Of a DNA stretch of 64,000 nt, positions 21,882-34,507 are shown piece by piece. Origin of the DNA: Eopsaltria australis (Eukaryota; Chordata; Aves; Passeriformes; Petroicidae); NCBI GenBank assembly GCA_034509425.1, contig JAVTVJ010000016.1:124001-188000 (forward strand). The letters are read 5' to 3'. The translations under genes and the position numbers were made by a program. Every line of letters begins with the position of its first letter. Position 1 is the stretch's first letter. Below the pieces are notes generated by a model. The model worked only from the letters and a program-made list of their open reading frames with translations, was not told the DNA's origin and searched no databases.

Positions 21882-24800
21882 TATCTTTGTTCATTGAGAG
21901 ACCACAGAAGATAATATAACAATATACACCAGAAGAACTACTCAGCATTCTACTGGATACTTTCCAAAAATCTTAGCCATCAGAAATCTAACTGCAACTA
22001 ATGAGTACCAGGGTACTCCAACACAAGTAAACTCACATATCTCATGGTTTCTTTGCGGTTTTTTCCTTCAAAATACCATTTCACTTTTTCCTGCACTCCT
22101 GTCACAAACAGAGATCATCAAAATAGTCAGTTTCAGCAAAGAAAAAGAGTAGAGAGGGGATGAAAGTAATCTGTGTTCTTAGTTAATTGGGCCAGATATG
22201 TTCACTTTGTGATCTTCAAGGTCACAGCTTTTACTTTTGAACACCTATTCTCCTTAGAGCCAGAGCAAATGACTTCCCTTGTACAAGTAGAAAGCTGCCA
22301 TTTAACCATTCACTGAGCCACAAGATGAGTCCCTAGAAGCATAAGGCAGGACAGAAGAATTTCTCATACCTTGGCTGTGGTCTGACAGTATTAACTTCAG
22401 CAGCAACACTAGCTTTAATTACCACTGCTACTATAGTACAATGCACCACTACACTTCCTGTGCATCATGACAACTTATGTGCTGGACTACACCATGACAC
22501 AGATCAAAAGAGATAGCTTAAAAGTTTATTGCTGTAAATTAAAAATAAACAAACCCAAAAAACCCACACCCACATTTTTCTGGTCTACGACCACTAGTAA
22601 AATTTGTCTTACTGTGGTGCAGAGATGAAGTGCTTAAAACAACATTGTGGCAATATCCAGTATTTGCCAAAGTAAGGTGGTGCAGCTGACCTCTTTGCCC
22701 ATAATGTAAATATTTTTTTAATAATACAACCAAATCTAGGTAAATATTTTTGCACCAATATACCCAAACCAATAAATCCTTATCCGAAGATCTTCTAATC
22801 CTATCCAGAGCTTGCAGCATAAAAAAAATGTTTCTAGTCATTGCTATCTGCATACTTCACTTGAGAGATTTGTTCACATCAGAGATAGCAATTTGGTAGT
22901 GGTATCTGTCAGGTTCAGTTTCTGATTACCTAGGAACTAACTCTTCAAACAAGTACTGACGTGAATTATAAGCATGGGGCTGCCACACAGCATTCTCAGT
23001 ACCAGGGCCACAGAAAAACAAGAGCATAAGAAGTTCATCTTCTCCAAGTATCATCTCTTGACTGTACAAAGCTTTCACATTCTTTTGCTAGCAAGAAGAG
23101 CAGAAAATGCAAGCAACCAGAATTCAGACTTGGAAGCTACCTACCCCTCACCTCACCTTTGGCATTCCTGCTGAACCAAAATGAACAGCCAGAGACCAAC
23201 TTAATCAGGCAAACTTCATGAGCACCTGTACTAGTCCTAGCACTGTCCCAAAGACAAGCATAAGAAACGTGTTGAAGAAGCCATTAAATAATAAAACCAA
23301 CAACCATGGGACATCACCCGAAAACTGTTTTCAAATCCCAAGTTAAATAGCATCTACACCAGGATAGACAATGATTTTAATCCCAAACAGGTGCAGCTTC
23401 ATCATTAGAAGCAGAAAGGGTCAGGGCTTATTTACAATTTCTCTGAATGAGGTTAAGATGGGCTAAAGAAAGCCCAAATCACACCAAGAGAATGTGGTTT
23501 AATTTTCCAGTTTGCAGAGTTCCCTCTGGTAACAAATAACTATTTCTCTTAGGAGAGGTGAAGATAAGGATAAAGTGTTAATAATAGATTTATACTGTGA
23601 AATAGATAGGTCTTTATTCCCCTTGTACTTTTTATTCTACCATACAGAAACTTTTCCTGCAGTAGAATTTCCTTTTATAAAATCAAGTCCCACTGAACTT
23701 TTTAACCTCAAAGGCCTGGAGACAATATTTACCAAAAGTTACAGGACAGACAAAATAAACAATGGAAAGGAAATTATGCAGCAGCAATTCAAAGATACTG
23801 ATATACACAACTTATTTGAACCACAGTTAGTAAGTGCCAGACTTAGAATTTCCAAGCCTATGTACAGTAGCAGTCGTAAATTATACAATTATGGACTATT
23901 CAACCCTTCCACCCCCTTCTCCTCCCAGCCACCAATCTCCATGTTACTTGGTGAAGGAAATGTACCCATTCAAAGTTTGAAGGTGCAGAACAGCATGGCA
24001 CCACTGTAGTGGGAATTACTTTGGTCATCTCATCCCTACTGTCCACAGCTTTCTCTGAGCCATCAGACGAGCGCCTTTTAAAAGGCCACAAAGGATTTAA
24101 ATTGTATTCTGGGTGACATTTGTGCACCGTGTCATAATTAAGACATACAGCCACACAGGAAACACCAAATAGATTCTTTTCCTTCAGTGGCACGCACAGA
24201 TGCTTTACCCTGTCTCACCTATCCAAGCATGCAGTTTCAATTTCCACACACCTAATCTTCACAATCTACCAGTTTTACTATAACCTTCTCTTTTCCAATA
24301 GGAAAGGAGTTGAAGCTGTTGTTACCGCAGCTACAGATGTCACAACCACAGCATTCTAACCACGAAGACCTGAAAGCTGGCTCTTATTTACTTGGCTACT
24401 AGATTAGAACAAAAAACCCCAACAACCCAAACAAACAACTCCCCCTCCTCCCCCCATCAAACCAAACATCTTTACCTGATAGGTCTCTTCTATGACCTTT
24501 CAAATAGGCCCTTCAGGTCCAGATGTTCTCATCATACCTTCATTAACAGGAGACATTTGACTGATCCTTTTCAAATTATCACTTTAAAGGTCAAAAATAT
24601 CACTCAATATGTTTTAGAAGTGATTCTTCCAGGACATTAAATACACCAATAAGCTCAGACATAATAATCTACACATTCTAAGCTCTGAACAGTTCCTCTT
24701 TGACAACAGCATCAAGACAATATTTTTGGTACACGCTTTAAAATAATGGTCCTAAAGAGGCAAAAATGTAATTTAATAGGTACTTTTCCTGTGAGCTATT

Positions 24801-25399
24801 TGTCCTGATATTTAGCCCATAACTAACCAGGATGAGGGGCATTCAGATGCAGACGCAGATGGTTCCCCCTGCAGCAGAATGGTGTCTTGCATACCCAGTC
24901 ACTGTCCTCACATACCACCATGGTAAACAGGCTTAGGGGGAAAAAAAAGTTGCTCAAAAACATTAGTAGAGCTGGAGAAGCTGGCTCGTCCAGACAATAT
25001 TATCAGACTGAGGCACAGACAGGCAAGATTTTAAAAGCTTTTCCTCTTCTAGTAGGGATATATAGCCAAAGTGAGCTATATATTCTTGGGCTGGATAGAG
25101 CTAAGCCAGAAGAGTGATGGATTCAAAGCATGTAATTTGCAACAGAATTCAAACTATGGGATTTTTTCTCTGCACAGCTTTTATCAATAGAAAATATGCA
25201 CCTAAATGCATTACCAAATGCCCAGAACTTAGAAAAAACCCACTAAAATGACAATTTTGACAGTTCAAAATTACTAATGACTACAGCCATGTCAAAACAC
25301 TAATGCCAGTATTAAGAGACCTGGTTCAGCTTTCAGTGACTGCAGCATAGATATTCAGACTATTCCTTTGCATTTGTTGCTCATAGCCATTTTAAGAAG
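21882..25399. other. TMPO intron 1, middle part
   Basis: About 3.5 kb of AT-rich intron with no recognised gene, exon or repeat boundary. Confidence 0.5.
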
Positions 25400-25625
25400 A
25401 GCGATGCCTGCCCCCCTCCAGGAGCCGAAAGGCAGCCGAGTGACCCCGCGGGTGCCGCAGGAGGAGCCGCTCGGAGGGGGCGCTGCCCAGGGCCCGGCCC
25501 CGGCGCGCCCCCTGGTGCCCGGTCCCGCCGCCAGCCCTGCCCACAGCGCCGCGCCCCTGCTCGCGCTGCTCCACTCTCGGACTCCTCTACACACACGAGG
25601 ACTGCAACTCAACCGGGCTGCAGGC
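25400..25625. promoter_or_regulatory. Intronic GC island with CTCF-like motifs
   Basis: A compact GC/CpG-rich block in TMPO intron 1, sharply different from the AT-rich flanks. On the minus strand it contains CACCAGGGGGCGC (about 25506-25518), an excellent match to the CTCF core. A second, partial match, AGGGGGCGCT, lies near 25475-25485. No convincing exon or conserved protein is visible, and the overlapping open frames look like GC-rich chance readings. It could be an insulator or an alternative promoter. Confidence 0.5.
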
Positions 25626-27329
25626 TCAGAGAGGCTGGTAACTATTTGCTCTTAATACAGGGAAGGGCGAGAGGGCCCAGAGAACGACGGGGAAAGGCCC
25701 GTCCCTTTTTTTATTCCTCCTTTCTATAAATCCTTGCAGTTCCGTCTTCTACCCTTTGCCCCTTAGCCTAATTCCTTTCAGACGTCTGTGGGCTTTCCCT
25801 CATGTCCTCTCCTAATCTTATCAAGATGTTTTGATTTAGTTTTTCACCAGAATCCCAGTCCTCTGGGATGTCAGACTTTCCTCACTCTTCCTCTTCTTTC
25901 CAACTGCTCTGGGGGCAAATCACTCTGGAGCCATGTGTGCTACTCTTTTTGAAGGAGAGCTGATCAGAGAAGCACCCTCATGCCAAAAGACATTAACAGG
26001 GACAACAGTTACTCAGGCTACAAGCAGTTTCAGAACTACTCAAGTGGCACAAAGGAAGCAACAAGCACATATCATCCAAGTTTGTTTTGCTTGGCAGGTA
26101 ACGTTTGGGATTCTTCTGGGTGCTTTAGTTTTTGGGGGCAGGGGAAGACAACACAGGGCACAACGGACCCAAATCTGAACCACTCTCACTAGAATATTTG
26201 CTGAAGTTCTGGAACTTCTGATGATATAGTGCTCTGATACTAACACACAAGATAAGTATAAATAGCACAGAGCCTTCCTGACATTGTTAACGAAAGTGTA
26301 GGAGTACCACCCGTTTTGTAAACATCAAAAAAGTCACCCATAATTGTTTAAACTTAAGCACTGTGGAAAGGAAAAATCAGATCTAGGACAGGAACTAGCA
26401 GCTCTGAGATGTTCCTCCTCCAACAAGCATGAAACAAGCCAGATTCAAGCTCGTCCCGTTTTACTCCAAAGCGCCTTAGGAATGCTATCAGCAGACCACT
26501 CTAAGTCAGAGAAATGTCTGTTTTGCTGTAAGGTTACTTCAGTGAATGCCAGTTAAGTGTCTGAAACAAACATGTTAAAAAGAGGTAAATAACTTGGTTT
26601 TAGAGATCTCTTCCTCTTGAAGTTGCAGCTTTCAATTTTTTAATTCAAGAACTGTTATTTTGGGCTTTTCAAGGTTAAAGTGTGAAAGACCTTCAAAGGA
26701 TTCCATTTCTCGGCACTCTCTTTACTAATGACCTTTGAAACATAGTATCTAAGATCCAATTAAACAGTTGTACTATCACACACATGACGATTCCAGAAGC
26801 TGATAATCATTATCCAAGTCTTTTCTCCAGACCAGACATCTTACAATTTATCCATGACAAGACTGCTTTCTCAATATATGCAAATTTATAGTCCACTTAT
26901 GAAAAATTAAGAAGGAAATCACATTGTCCCAAAGAGAAAAATTCCAAATTGCAACAGCTCCCCCTCTTTCCGTACATGTGATAAAGTCTAAGAAAACAAG
27001 CACAGTGAGCAAACAGAACAGGCACCAGAGGCGCTTTGCTATAAAACACATCTTAGAGGTACGAGCAAGACACTTGCATTACGCAGACCCTCTTTACACT
27101 AAACAGTCCACTTCATCAAGCGAAACAAACCAGCTGTTCCCTCAAAGCTTCATCCTTTCATTTAGAGGCATTTACACCGAGCAGCGTTGCTGCCGTACAA
27201 CCGAGACAGCGGGCGGGAGTCCTTTCCCGAGCAAGTTGCAACCTCGTGCGGTTCTCTTGCTTCGTTCCTCCAACACCGAAATAGCCTACTTAGGAGACCA
27301 CCCGCCAAGACACAGCAAAGGGTTCCCAA
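25626..27329. other. TMPO intron 1, right part
   Basis: Mostly AT-rich intron leading into the CpG island. No gene recognised. Confidence 0.5.
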
Positions 27330-28500
27330 TTTACAGTCGGGGGGCTATCGCTCTCTCCCCGCGCGGTCGCCACTTCAAGAGACGCTCAGGGCGGGACGCA
27401 TCCTGGAGGCGCAGCCGGCGGCCCCGGCACCGACCCGCCGTCCCAGCTCGTCCTCAATGCAGGGTGGCCGCCCGGCAGCGCCGCTGCCCCTCCGTCAGCG
27501 GAACCGTCCCGGCCAGGCACGATGCCGCCCTCAGCAGAGCCGGAGACTCTCCAGACCCTGTGCGGGGAGCCCGGCATGCCGTGCTGCTCCCCGAGCCGCG
27601 GGCAGAGGCGGCCGGCCCCATTCGGGCGGGAAAGCGGGCCCGAGGCTGCTGGGAAGTTGAGGCGGCGCGGGCGGGAGGCAGCGGTACTCACCCGCCCGGC
27701 GGCGGCAGCGCCGCGGCTCCGGGCTCCGAGAGGTGTGGGCTCCCGCTCCTCGTCACTGGAAAAGTCGTGCTGTGCGAGGGCGGGCGGGTTGCGGGCGGTG
27801 AGGTGCTGCAGGTAGAGCTGCACGTACACGTCCTTGCGCTGCTCGCCGCCCGGCAGGCTCACATTGTTAGCGATCAGCTCGTTCTTCAGCTTCTCCTTGG
27901 TCAGCACCGACGGATCCGCCAGGAACTCGGGCATCGCCGCCGGCCGCAGCCGCTCTACCCGGGAGAGGCACCAACAAAGCGCGGGGAGCAGCGGAGGACT
28001 CGCCTACTCCGTGCTAGAGACCAGGTCCACAGCGCGCGAACGCACGCACTAAGCGCTTCTTCCCAGCCGGCAATAAACCGCGCCCTGATTGGCGGCGAGG
28101 GCAACGAAGCGGCCCGGCCATTGGCTGCCGGGCGGGGAGGGGGCGGGGCGCGCGCGGGAGCCGCGGCGTTGGTGCTTTGCGCGAGGGACAGTAACGCAGT
28201 TTAAATTCGGCTCGGGCGGGAGAGGTGTGTGGGGTGGTGTGTTTGTGGTTTCTGCTGGTGCCGTGGCCTCCCCGGGGTTCTCTCAGGCAGCAGGTGTGTC
28301 CTGGGAGCGTCCCTCCCGGTAGCGGGGAGGCGGTTAGTGCGGTCCCGGTTACCTGCAATGATCCTAGTGTCCTGACGCAGCACCTGTCGCCCTGGCAGAG
28401 TGGGCTGCGGCCGCCTGGCACTAACGCGCTCGGCACTGCGGGCACCGGAGCTCTCTCTCTCCCGGGATAACGCCCTCGCCCAACCCGTTAGCTGTCGGGC
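27330..28500 (-). promoter_or_regulatory. TMPO: TMPO CpG-island promoter
   Basis: Dense GC/CpG sequence surrounds exon 1 and its upstream flank. Upstream of the ATG lie two inverted CCAAT boxes (ATTGG at 28088-28092 and 28120-28124, 32 bp apart) and a GC box (GGGCGGGGCG, 28141-28150). Two NF-Y sites about three helical turns apart are typical of cell-cycle-regulated promoters, and human TMPO is a proliferation-linked gene. There is no TATA box at the expected place. The exact start site is not resolved. Confidence 0.8.
27692..27934 (-). CDS. TMPO: TMPO exon 1 (LAP2 N-terminus)
   Basis: First coding exon of thymopoietin/LAP2, an inner-nuclear-membrane and nucleoplasmic protein that ties chromatin (through BAF and DNA) to the lamina. 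The ATG at 27934 opens an 81-codon reading beginning [20 protein letters not shown], the LEM-like DNA-binding domain (about residues 1-50), followed by the acidic [12 protein letters not shown] stretch typical of LAP2. The donor GTGAGTA follows residue 81 (phase 0) and fits the acceptor at 19677. The start lies inside a CpG island with paired CCAAT boxes. The family match is unmistakable by eye; the exact 5' UTR and transcription start are not determined. Confidence 0.96.
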
Positions 28501-29558
28501 TCCAGGAGAAATCCAGCCGGGATATCGGTAGCTAATCTGTTAGTGTGACTGCCGCCGTTGCGCTGATTTAAACGTAAAAAAATACAAACCCCAAGCTCGC
28601 ATCTGTAGTACCGCAGAGTTTGAAATGCGCATCGTTGTTTTATTTATTTATTTGTAAAGCCGACTTCCAAAATGTCACAAGTATGTCCCTGCTGGGGAAG
28701 TTCGACCGAGTTCAAGACTGCAATCTTTCAGTCTTTAAACAAGCGGGTTAAATCCTTCTCTGTTTACACGCTGCTTGCTGCGAACACGCACTGCTCCTGT
28801 TTTATGATGGGAAGGGTTTAGTGTTTGTCTATATATCCTACGCTTTTGAGAACTGCCTTGAAGTACCGGAGATAAGAATTTAAATGTGGCTATTTTAATT
28901 TTCCCATCGGTCATGGATCTGAAACAGGATTGTTGGAGTTTGCACCTACTCCCCTTTGTGTTCCAGAAAGTCCTAAATTGCTGTCGGGGACAGGGATTTC
29001 CACTAGTGCTGTGTGCTCCATCACGGAGCTGTCCTGGTGCCTGTTGTTCCTATTTATCGTACGGTAGCCTCAGTATCAGCTAGATGAAGGTGATGAGGGT
29101 TGTTTTTTGTGGAAGGTAATTTCGAGACAGGACAAGGACCCACCCACAGGAAGCCTGACGCTTCCCACTGAAGAATTGGTGTGGTGTAACAAAGTAATTA
29201 AGATGAGGGAGAAGCTTAGCTTGGGGCATTTAATCTACCTTGTTGTGCAAGTAGCTCTATGAGGTGGCTGTCACCTGGAGTTCATTATAATTTATACCTG
29301 AAAGTGCTTGGTTCCTGGTGTACATACTTAACCTGTTCAGTTTGTTTGACGAGGCTGAACAGTGGATGGAAACATCTTCCTCCATTAATACCACACACGT
29401 ACACAGTAAAAAGTAATGTATCAATGTGGATTGACTACTATCATTTACTTTTAAGCTTGAATAGAACAAATTAGATGGTTCTATCTATTTCTCAGCATAT
29501 CTTACCCAAAATTTTACCTGATGCATGGGTATTACATGAAAGGTGTTTTAGAAATGCT
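28501..29558. other. Upstream flank of TMPO
   Basis: Non-coding sequence between the CpG island and the solo LTR at 29565. No divergent gene recognised. Confidence 0.5.
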
Positions 29559-29564
29559 TAAAGG

Positions 29565-30136
29565 TGTTGCGTTCCCTGCTTCAGTCCCACCCTGGTACCG
29601 GCAGCAGAGTCGTAGCGCTACCCTAGGAAGTCGTTCGCGATCTGGAAGACTTCCTCGGAGTGCTGACTATGAGCACAGCTGGCCCGCGTTCGGTCCGGGG
29701 AGGTGTTGCCCCCGGAGCGTGGTGAAACAGCAAAGAACTACCAGAGAAGGAGGTCTCTTGGTATGTGATTTCGGTAGGTGTATTGCCTCCAAAGGGAGCA
29801 CATGGACCAAGAGCCAAGAGCAGCTTATTACATCGGTATTTAAGGGAGGAACAACACCCAATAGGATGAGGGCAGGGGACAATACAGGGGAGGGGCTGGG
29901 GTACATGATCAAATGGGGTTTAGGGAGGGGAGGGGAACAGAGAGAACAAGGAATGAACTATGGAGTGACAGGGAATTTCCCAGAGCGGGAATACATAACA
30001 GACAAGTCCAGTAACCAATAGCAGGAGCTTGGGTCCGTGGATTGGTGGTCCAACTGCTGCCCCCGGGAGCTCCGGGGGGAAACCCTCTGTCCATGGAACC
30101 TGTCCGGAAGTCCTCTGGTTCCGAACCACCGCAACA
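29565..30136 (-). mobile_element. Solo LTR M upstream of TMPO (6-bp TSD)
   Basis: 572-bp LTR with terminal inverted repeats TGTTGCG and CGCAACA and a perfect 6-bp TSD TAAAGG (29559-29564 and 30137-30142). The minus orientation is tentative: on that strand a TTAAATA box is followed by an AATAAG poly(A)-like signal (about 29835-29850). If correct, it points toward TMPO 1.6 kb away. The 6-bp TSD suggests a class II element. No related copy occurs elsewhere in the window. Confidence 0.82.
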
Positions 30137-30244
30137 TAAAGGAAATTTAATTCCTCTCCAAATTTGATAGCACTAATTTAAAATATAGATAGTATTTTTC
30201 ACCTTGAAAAGTTTTTAGGTAGCTTGGAAAATAGTCTTTCCCCT

Positions 30245-30826
30245 TGTGGTAGTTTGAAAGCAAATCAGTGAGAGACTCAAAGTCAGAACTACAATTTAAT
30301 AGAAAAATTAAAATAAATGCAATAGTACAAAAACACTGACAGAGTCAGAATACAACCTGACACCCTGTTGGTCAGGGTGTTGGTAGCAGTCCACTTAGAT
30401 GGTGGCTGCAGTCCTCTGGGAGTGATAGATGTGGTTCTGTTGAAGCAGTGATCCTGTGAAAGGTGTAGTTTTCCTCTGAAGGTCGAGTGGTGGTGTAGAA
30501 GGGTCTGGTCTTCCTCTGGGAATCCAGTGGAAAGCTGACTTGTGGTGTTTCAAATTCCAGATTATATCCAGATAGGGATGCTTGGTTCCTCCCTCTGGGC
30601 AGAGCCTCTCACAATGGGATGATGTAGTTTTATCAGTGGGACTCAATGGGCCATTAACTGGAGCTATTAGGGATGAGCAAAGCAAAGTACCCCACCTGGC
30701 TCCAACAGCTGGCCCATTAGAAGACATGTCCTGGGGCCATCAGGGATGAGCCAGGAACACTGCCCCACCCGGCCCCAACATCCCATGAAGATGGTGATAG
30801 AATACATACCATTGTAACCTAAGACA
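30245..30826 (-). repeat. ERVL-2 3' LTR
   Basis: 582 bp, same family as the ERVL-1 LTRs (starts TGTCTTAGG and ends CTACCACA on the minus strand). A GATATAAT box lies near 30567-30580. It is the promoter-bearing LTR nearest to TMPO and reads toward it. Confidence 0.9.
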
Positions 30827-30916
30827 TTATCCACCACTTATTCTATCACCATCTATATGATACCCAAACCAATACCCTCCTTAAACTCTACATATATATA
30901 CATATACAATGAAACT

Positions 30917-31586
30917 TTACACACAGTTCTCACTTAAAATTAAGTTTCCTTGTGGTACACAATGGGTTTCCCCATCTTTCTGCATTACCCACCAAGTGTA
31001 ACCAGGTCCTTGAGCAAAAACAACCCCGCGGATGGGTTTGCCTTTGTCTGAGGTGGGACTAATCCAAACAGTCTTTCCTAAAATACCTCTCATGTGTACC
31101 ACAGGGACTCTGTCTCCGTCCACTGTGTGCAAGGGTTCAGACTGGGCAGGACCAGCTCGATTGATGGAGCCTCGTGTGTTGACCATCTAGGTGGCTTTTG
31201 TTAAGTTCACTTCCCAATTTTTGAAGGTCCCCCTGCCAAGTGCCCGCAGGGTTGTCTTAAGTAGTCCGTTGCACCGTTCAACTATCCCGGCAGCTGGCGC
31301 ATGATAAGGGATATGATATATCCACTCGATGCCACGTTCTCTGGCCCAGCTGTTTATAAGGCCATTCTTGAAATGAGTCCCGTTGTCCGACTCAATTCTC
31401 TCAGGGGTGCCATGTCTCCACAAGACTTGCTTTTCCAGGCCTAATATGGTGTTCTGGGCAGTAGCACGAGGCACATCATAGGTCTCCAACCATCCAGTGG
31501 TTGCTTCCACCATGGTCAGCACGTAGCGCTTGCCTTGGCGGGTTTGGGGAAGGGTGATGTAGTCAATTTGCCAAGCTTCCCCATAC
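30917..31586 (-). pseudogene. pol: ERVL-2 integrase, C-terminal two thirds
   Basis: Minus-strand integrase from GEAWQIDYITL at the right to the pol stop at 30917. It keeps the DD35E core: QIDYITL, ESDNGTHF and IVERCN, with 35 residues between the second Asp and the Glu. An in-frame TAG at 31187-31189 replaces a Trp codon (ERVL-1 has TGG). At 31586 the sequence stops abruptly at ATAC, where the GAM-1 LTR begins. Part of this segment (about 31201-31586) is duplicated at 51944-52327. Confidence 0.87.
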
Positions 31587-32041
31587 TGATGCCTTTTTCC
31601 TGGTCATAGGAAATAAAAGCTCAGACATGGTTAGAGGGTTGGGGGTTGTTTACCTCGGTATTTTAATAGGATCCCATTCAATGGCTTCTGCCGTCCAGGT
31701 AAAACGCGTCACAAAAGCCCTGTCCCCCCAGTTGAGTATGCAATTAAAGACCTTACACATTAGCATATCTAACAAGAGGGCCCAATAAGGGGGTTGGGTG
31801 GGCTAACTTCTAGTTTACAGAATCTGTCCTGCTAGGGGACCTTGAGTGCTTACGACACAGAGTGTTTGGTCTTCTAACTCTACGTAGTTTCCGGGATGTT
31901 TAGTCTCCCAGCCTACTGGACACCATAAAACCGGGCAAAATTATCACCTAAAGCACCACAAGTATGCATGCTAATACTTGTGAATATAGGGAACTGTGTA
32001 AAAAGTATTTAGGAAAAAAGCAAAAAATCCTTCAGGCATCA
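31587..32041 (-). repeat. GAM-1 3' LTR
   Basis: 455 bp with inverted ends TGATGCC and GGCATCA. On the minus strand it directly follows a purine tract. The left ~301 bp are identical to the solo LTR at 52328-52782; the right ~154 bp differ at about nine positions. Confidence 0.9.
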
Positions 32042-32055
32042 TTTCCTCCCTTTTA
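32042..32055 (-). other. GAM-1 polypurine tract
   Basis: Minus strand AAAAGGGAGGAAA immediately upstream of the LTR start TGATGCC. A very similar tract precedes the GAM-3 3' LTR. Confidence 0.75.
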
Positions 32056-32109
32056 GAGACTAACAAGACTCTACTTTGTCTAGTCTCTACTCTACCTTAC
32101 TCTATTCTA

Positions 32110-33183
32110 CATTACCCACAGTATCGGTTTACACAACCGGCCGACATGCAGGCTACTACACAGATGATAACTACAATTACAGCTACTATAAATGCTTCTT
32201 TTATCCAGGCCCAGTTTGGTAACTATGAGGTAAGGGTGTCAAAGATTTGGTCAAATTTTAAGGTGTCATTTTTGGAAGCTATTTCATGCAAAATTTGAGT
32301 TCCCCTCCAAATTTCATTCACATCTTTTTTAACCCTTCCACTTTGGTCCACATAAGAACAACAGGTGGTATTGACAATAGCATATACACCTCCTTGTGCA
32401 GCCAGTATGAAATTGAGAGCTATCTGGTGCTGCATAACTGCACGGGACACACTGTCAACTTCCTCCTGTAAGGCTGAAATTGCATCTGCAGCATGCCTTT
32501 CAATACGTTCAACAACGCCTGAGATGTTTACAATCACTTTCTCCAATTCTATCACTCCATAAGAGGGAACGAGAGCTCTGACTATACTATGGAAAAGTGC
32601 GGGACGCTCTATGAGGGGATTAAGAGATCTTCTTACTGTCTTGTTTGGGTGTTTGAGATGATCAAATATTGTTATATTTGGGACCACAGCCCCGAGGGCA
32701 CAAGCCTGATCTTTATTTACAGGCAGGATTTTCCAGGCTTCATCACCACATATCCAATACAACCCCATCCCAAATGGCATAGCCAGTCTCCACCCTGTCA
32801 ATTTCATTTTTGCCGCAATCCTTGGGTCTATTATTTCCCTGAATTTGCTGTGAATACAATATGGAGGAAGAATGGCCTTTCCTGTGGCATTTACCACTGC
32901 ACAAGGAACAGTATAGTTCCCATGTTCTATCAGGCTGCTCAGGGGTATAGGGGGCAAAAGGGTACTATTGATTGGTTCCCACCTTTCCGTACAGTTTTCT
33001 TCCATTAGAATGCCAATTAGTGGCCAGTGACCACTCTCATCTGGAGGTGGTATCTGGGTACAGATCCAGCAATTGTTCTTATTAAGGACCTCGGACACAT
33101 TTTGGACTACAGCCTTGTGTAAATCATGGGACAAACCCTGAATTATAGTTACCATTTGGGCAGATAACAAACATGTAAAGAAC
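32110..33183 (-). pseudogene. env: GAM-1 env remnant (SU/TM, prematurely stopped)
   Basis: Envelope-derived reading of about 315 residues (33170-32223) directly after the pol stop. It shows a CWIC box in the surface part, several N-glycosylation sequons, a basic RR site, a hydrophobic segment near 32590, and a heptad region followed by NTTCC. The first Cys of what should be a CX6CC motif is Tyr. A TAG at 32223-32225 precedes the hydrophobic membrane-anchor coding (about 32115-32200), so any product would lack its anchor. There is no ATG at the start and the N-terminus looks truncated. Non-functional. Confidence 0.8.
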
Positions 33184-33185
33184 AG

Positions 33186-33931
33186 TTACACATCCTTCTG
33201 ATCTGTATCAGTCTTTGTTTTCTTGATGGTTTCGGGAGCAGAAGCCTTCTTCACTCTGGAATAGTGGATCCATGATCCCTTGCCAGCAACTTTGACCGCA
33301 GTGAGGGTGGTCAGCAAAACTTGGAACGGTCCCTTCCACTTGGCTTGCAAGGGGTCACCGTCCCACCACTTGATGTAGACCCAATCTCCGGGCTGGAACT
33401 GATGAGCAGGTATGTCCAGTCCTATCGGCCTGGACAACACGACAAATCTCTGGAGCTTCTGCAAAGTGGAACTCAAAGCCATTAAGTACTTCTGTAAATC
33501 AGCTTCACTTTTCACATGAATTTCCCCTGGGATATGTGGAGCTTGATAAGGCCTGCCATATAATATTTCATAGGGACTTATATTTTCCCTTCGCCTTGGC
33601 TGTATGTGGGTTCTCAGCAAGGCTATTGGCAGGGCTTGAACCCAGTTCATAGATGTTTCTTGACAAATTTTACAAATCTGAGTTTTGAGGGTTCCATTCA
33701 TACGCTCAACTTTGCCACTTGCCTGAGGCCTGTATGGTGTGTGCAGGTCCCAGGTAAGTCCCAGAGGCCTGCTGACTTCCCCAACTACCATCGCAGCAAA
33801 GTGTGGTCCCCTATCTGATGACATTCCCAGAGGAACCCCGAATCTTGGAATTATATGATTCAGCAAGGCTTTCACTACTTCTCTTGCTGTGTTGGTGTGA
33901 CAGGGGTAAGCTTCGGGCCATCCACTGAAGG
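33186..33931 (-). pseudogene. pol: GAM-1 integrase, C-terminal part
   Basis: Minus-strand continuation of the integrase that is interrupted at 33931. It starts at FSGWPEAYP and has the second Asp (SSDRGPHF) and, 35 residues later, the Glu (KVERMN) of the DD35E core, then the C-terminal GDWVYIKWW and GPFQVLLTT motifs usual in gammaretroviral integrases. The first catalytic Asp (WQIDF) is on the far side of GAM-2 at about 42945. The AAGG at 33928-33931 is the GAM-2 target duplication. Confidence 0.88.
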
Positions 33932-34437
33932 TGTTAGTGTAGAAACACATAATCACAGAATTATTATATGCAGGTGCTTTTATTGAAGGGTCCTGGGAGG
34001 TCGGGGTTCATACCCAAAGCAAGCTCTGACATGGATTCGAAAACGGACACATTTTATACTTCTTCTTTACATAACCATCATATGATCATCAGTTAATCAT
34101 TAATTCAACATTGCTCTATTGGATATATTGTATTCACTCAAGCATGAGTTTCAGCTTCGATACTGTTTCTATTGCATATATTGTCTTTACCCAAGCATAA
34201 GTTTCAGCCCTCCTTTCCTATTACCCCTCTAACATTTCTCATGATTGTTGCGATTGAATTATTATTCTTGCTTATATTTACTAAGCAATCATTTAATTAA
34301 TCTTGTTATAAGAAATCATCACAGGAAAGCACGCAGGTGCGGGTTATCATGACTACAACAAAAACAACACTCTCTCCCTTAAGGCCAACCTACTAAACTA
34401 CCACAGCTCCTAAATAATTTTGACCCCTATGCTATCA
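33932..34437 (-). repeat. GAM-2 3' LTR
   Basis: 506 bp; minus strand starts TGATAGCATAGGGG and ends ACACTAACA. Preceded on the minus strand by the purine tract AAAGGGGGGAA (about 34438-34449). Confidence 0.9.
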
Positions 34438-34449
34438 TTCCCCCCTTTG
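34438..34449 (-). other. GAM-2 polypurine tract
   Basis: AAAGGGGGGAA on the minus strand, abutting the LTR start. Confidence 0.75.
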
Positions 34450-34507
34450 AAAGTATTTTCACTTTATAGGTGTAAATGCTTTCACTTAATATAGTCCTTT
34501 GTTTCTA

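Noticed and set aside
25368..25655. Overlapping open frames in the intronic GC island
   Set aside because: Open on several frames and both strands with no protein similarity; a composition effect.
26924..28204. 426-codon plus-strand open frame antisense to TMPO exon 1
   Set aside because: It runs over the CpG island opposite a clear TMPO exon; its composition is Arg/Ala/Pro-rich as expected of GC-rich antisense, with no recognisable domain.
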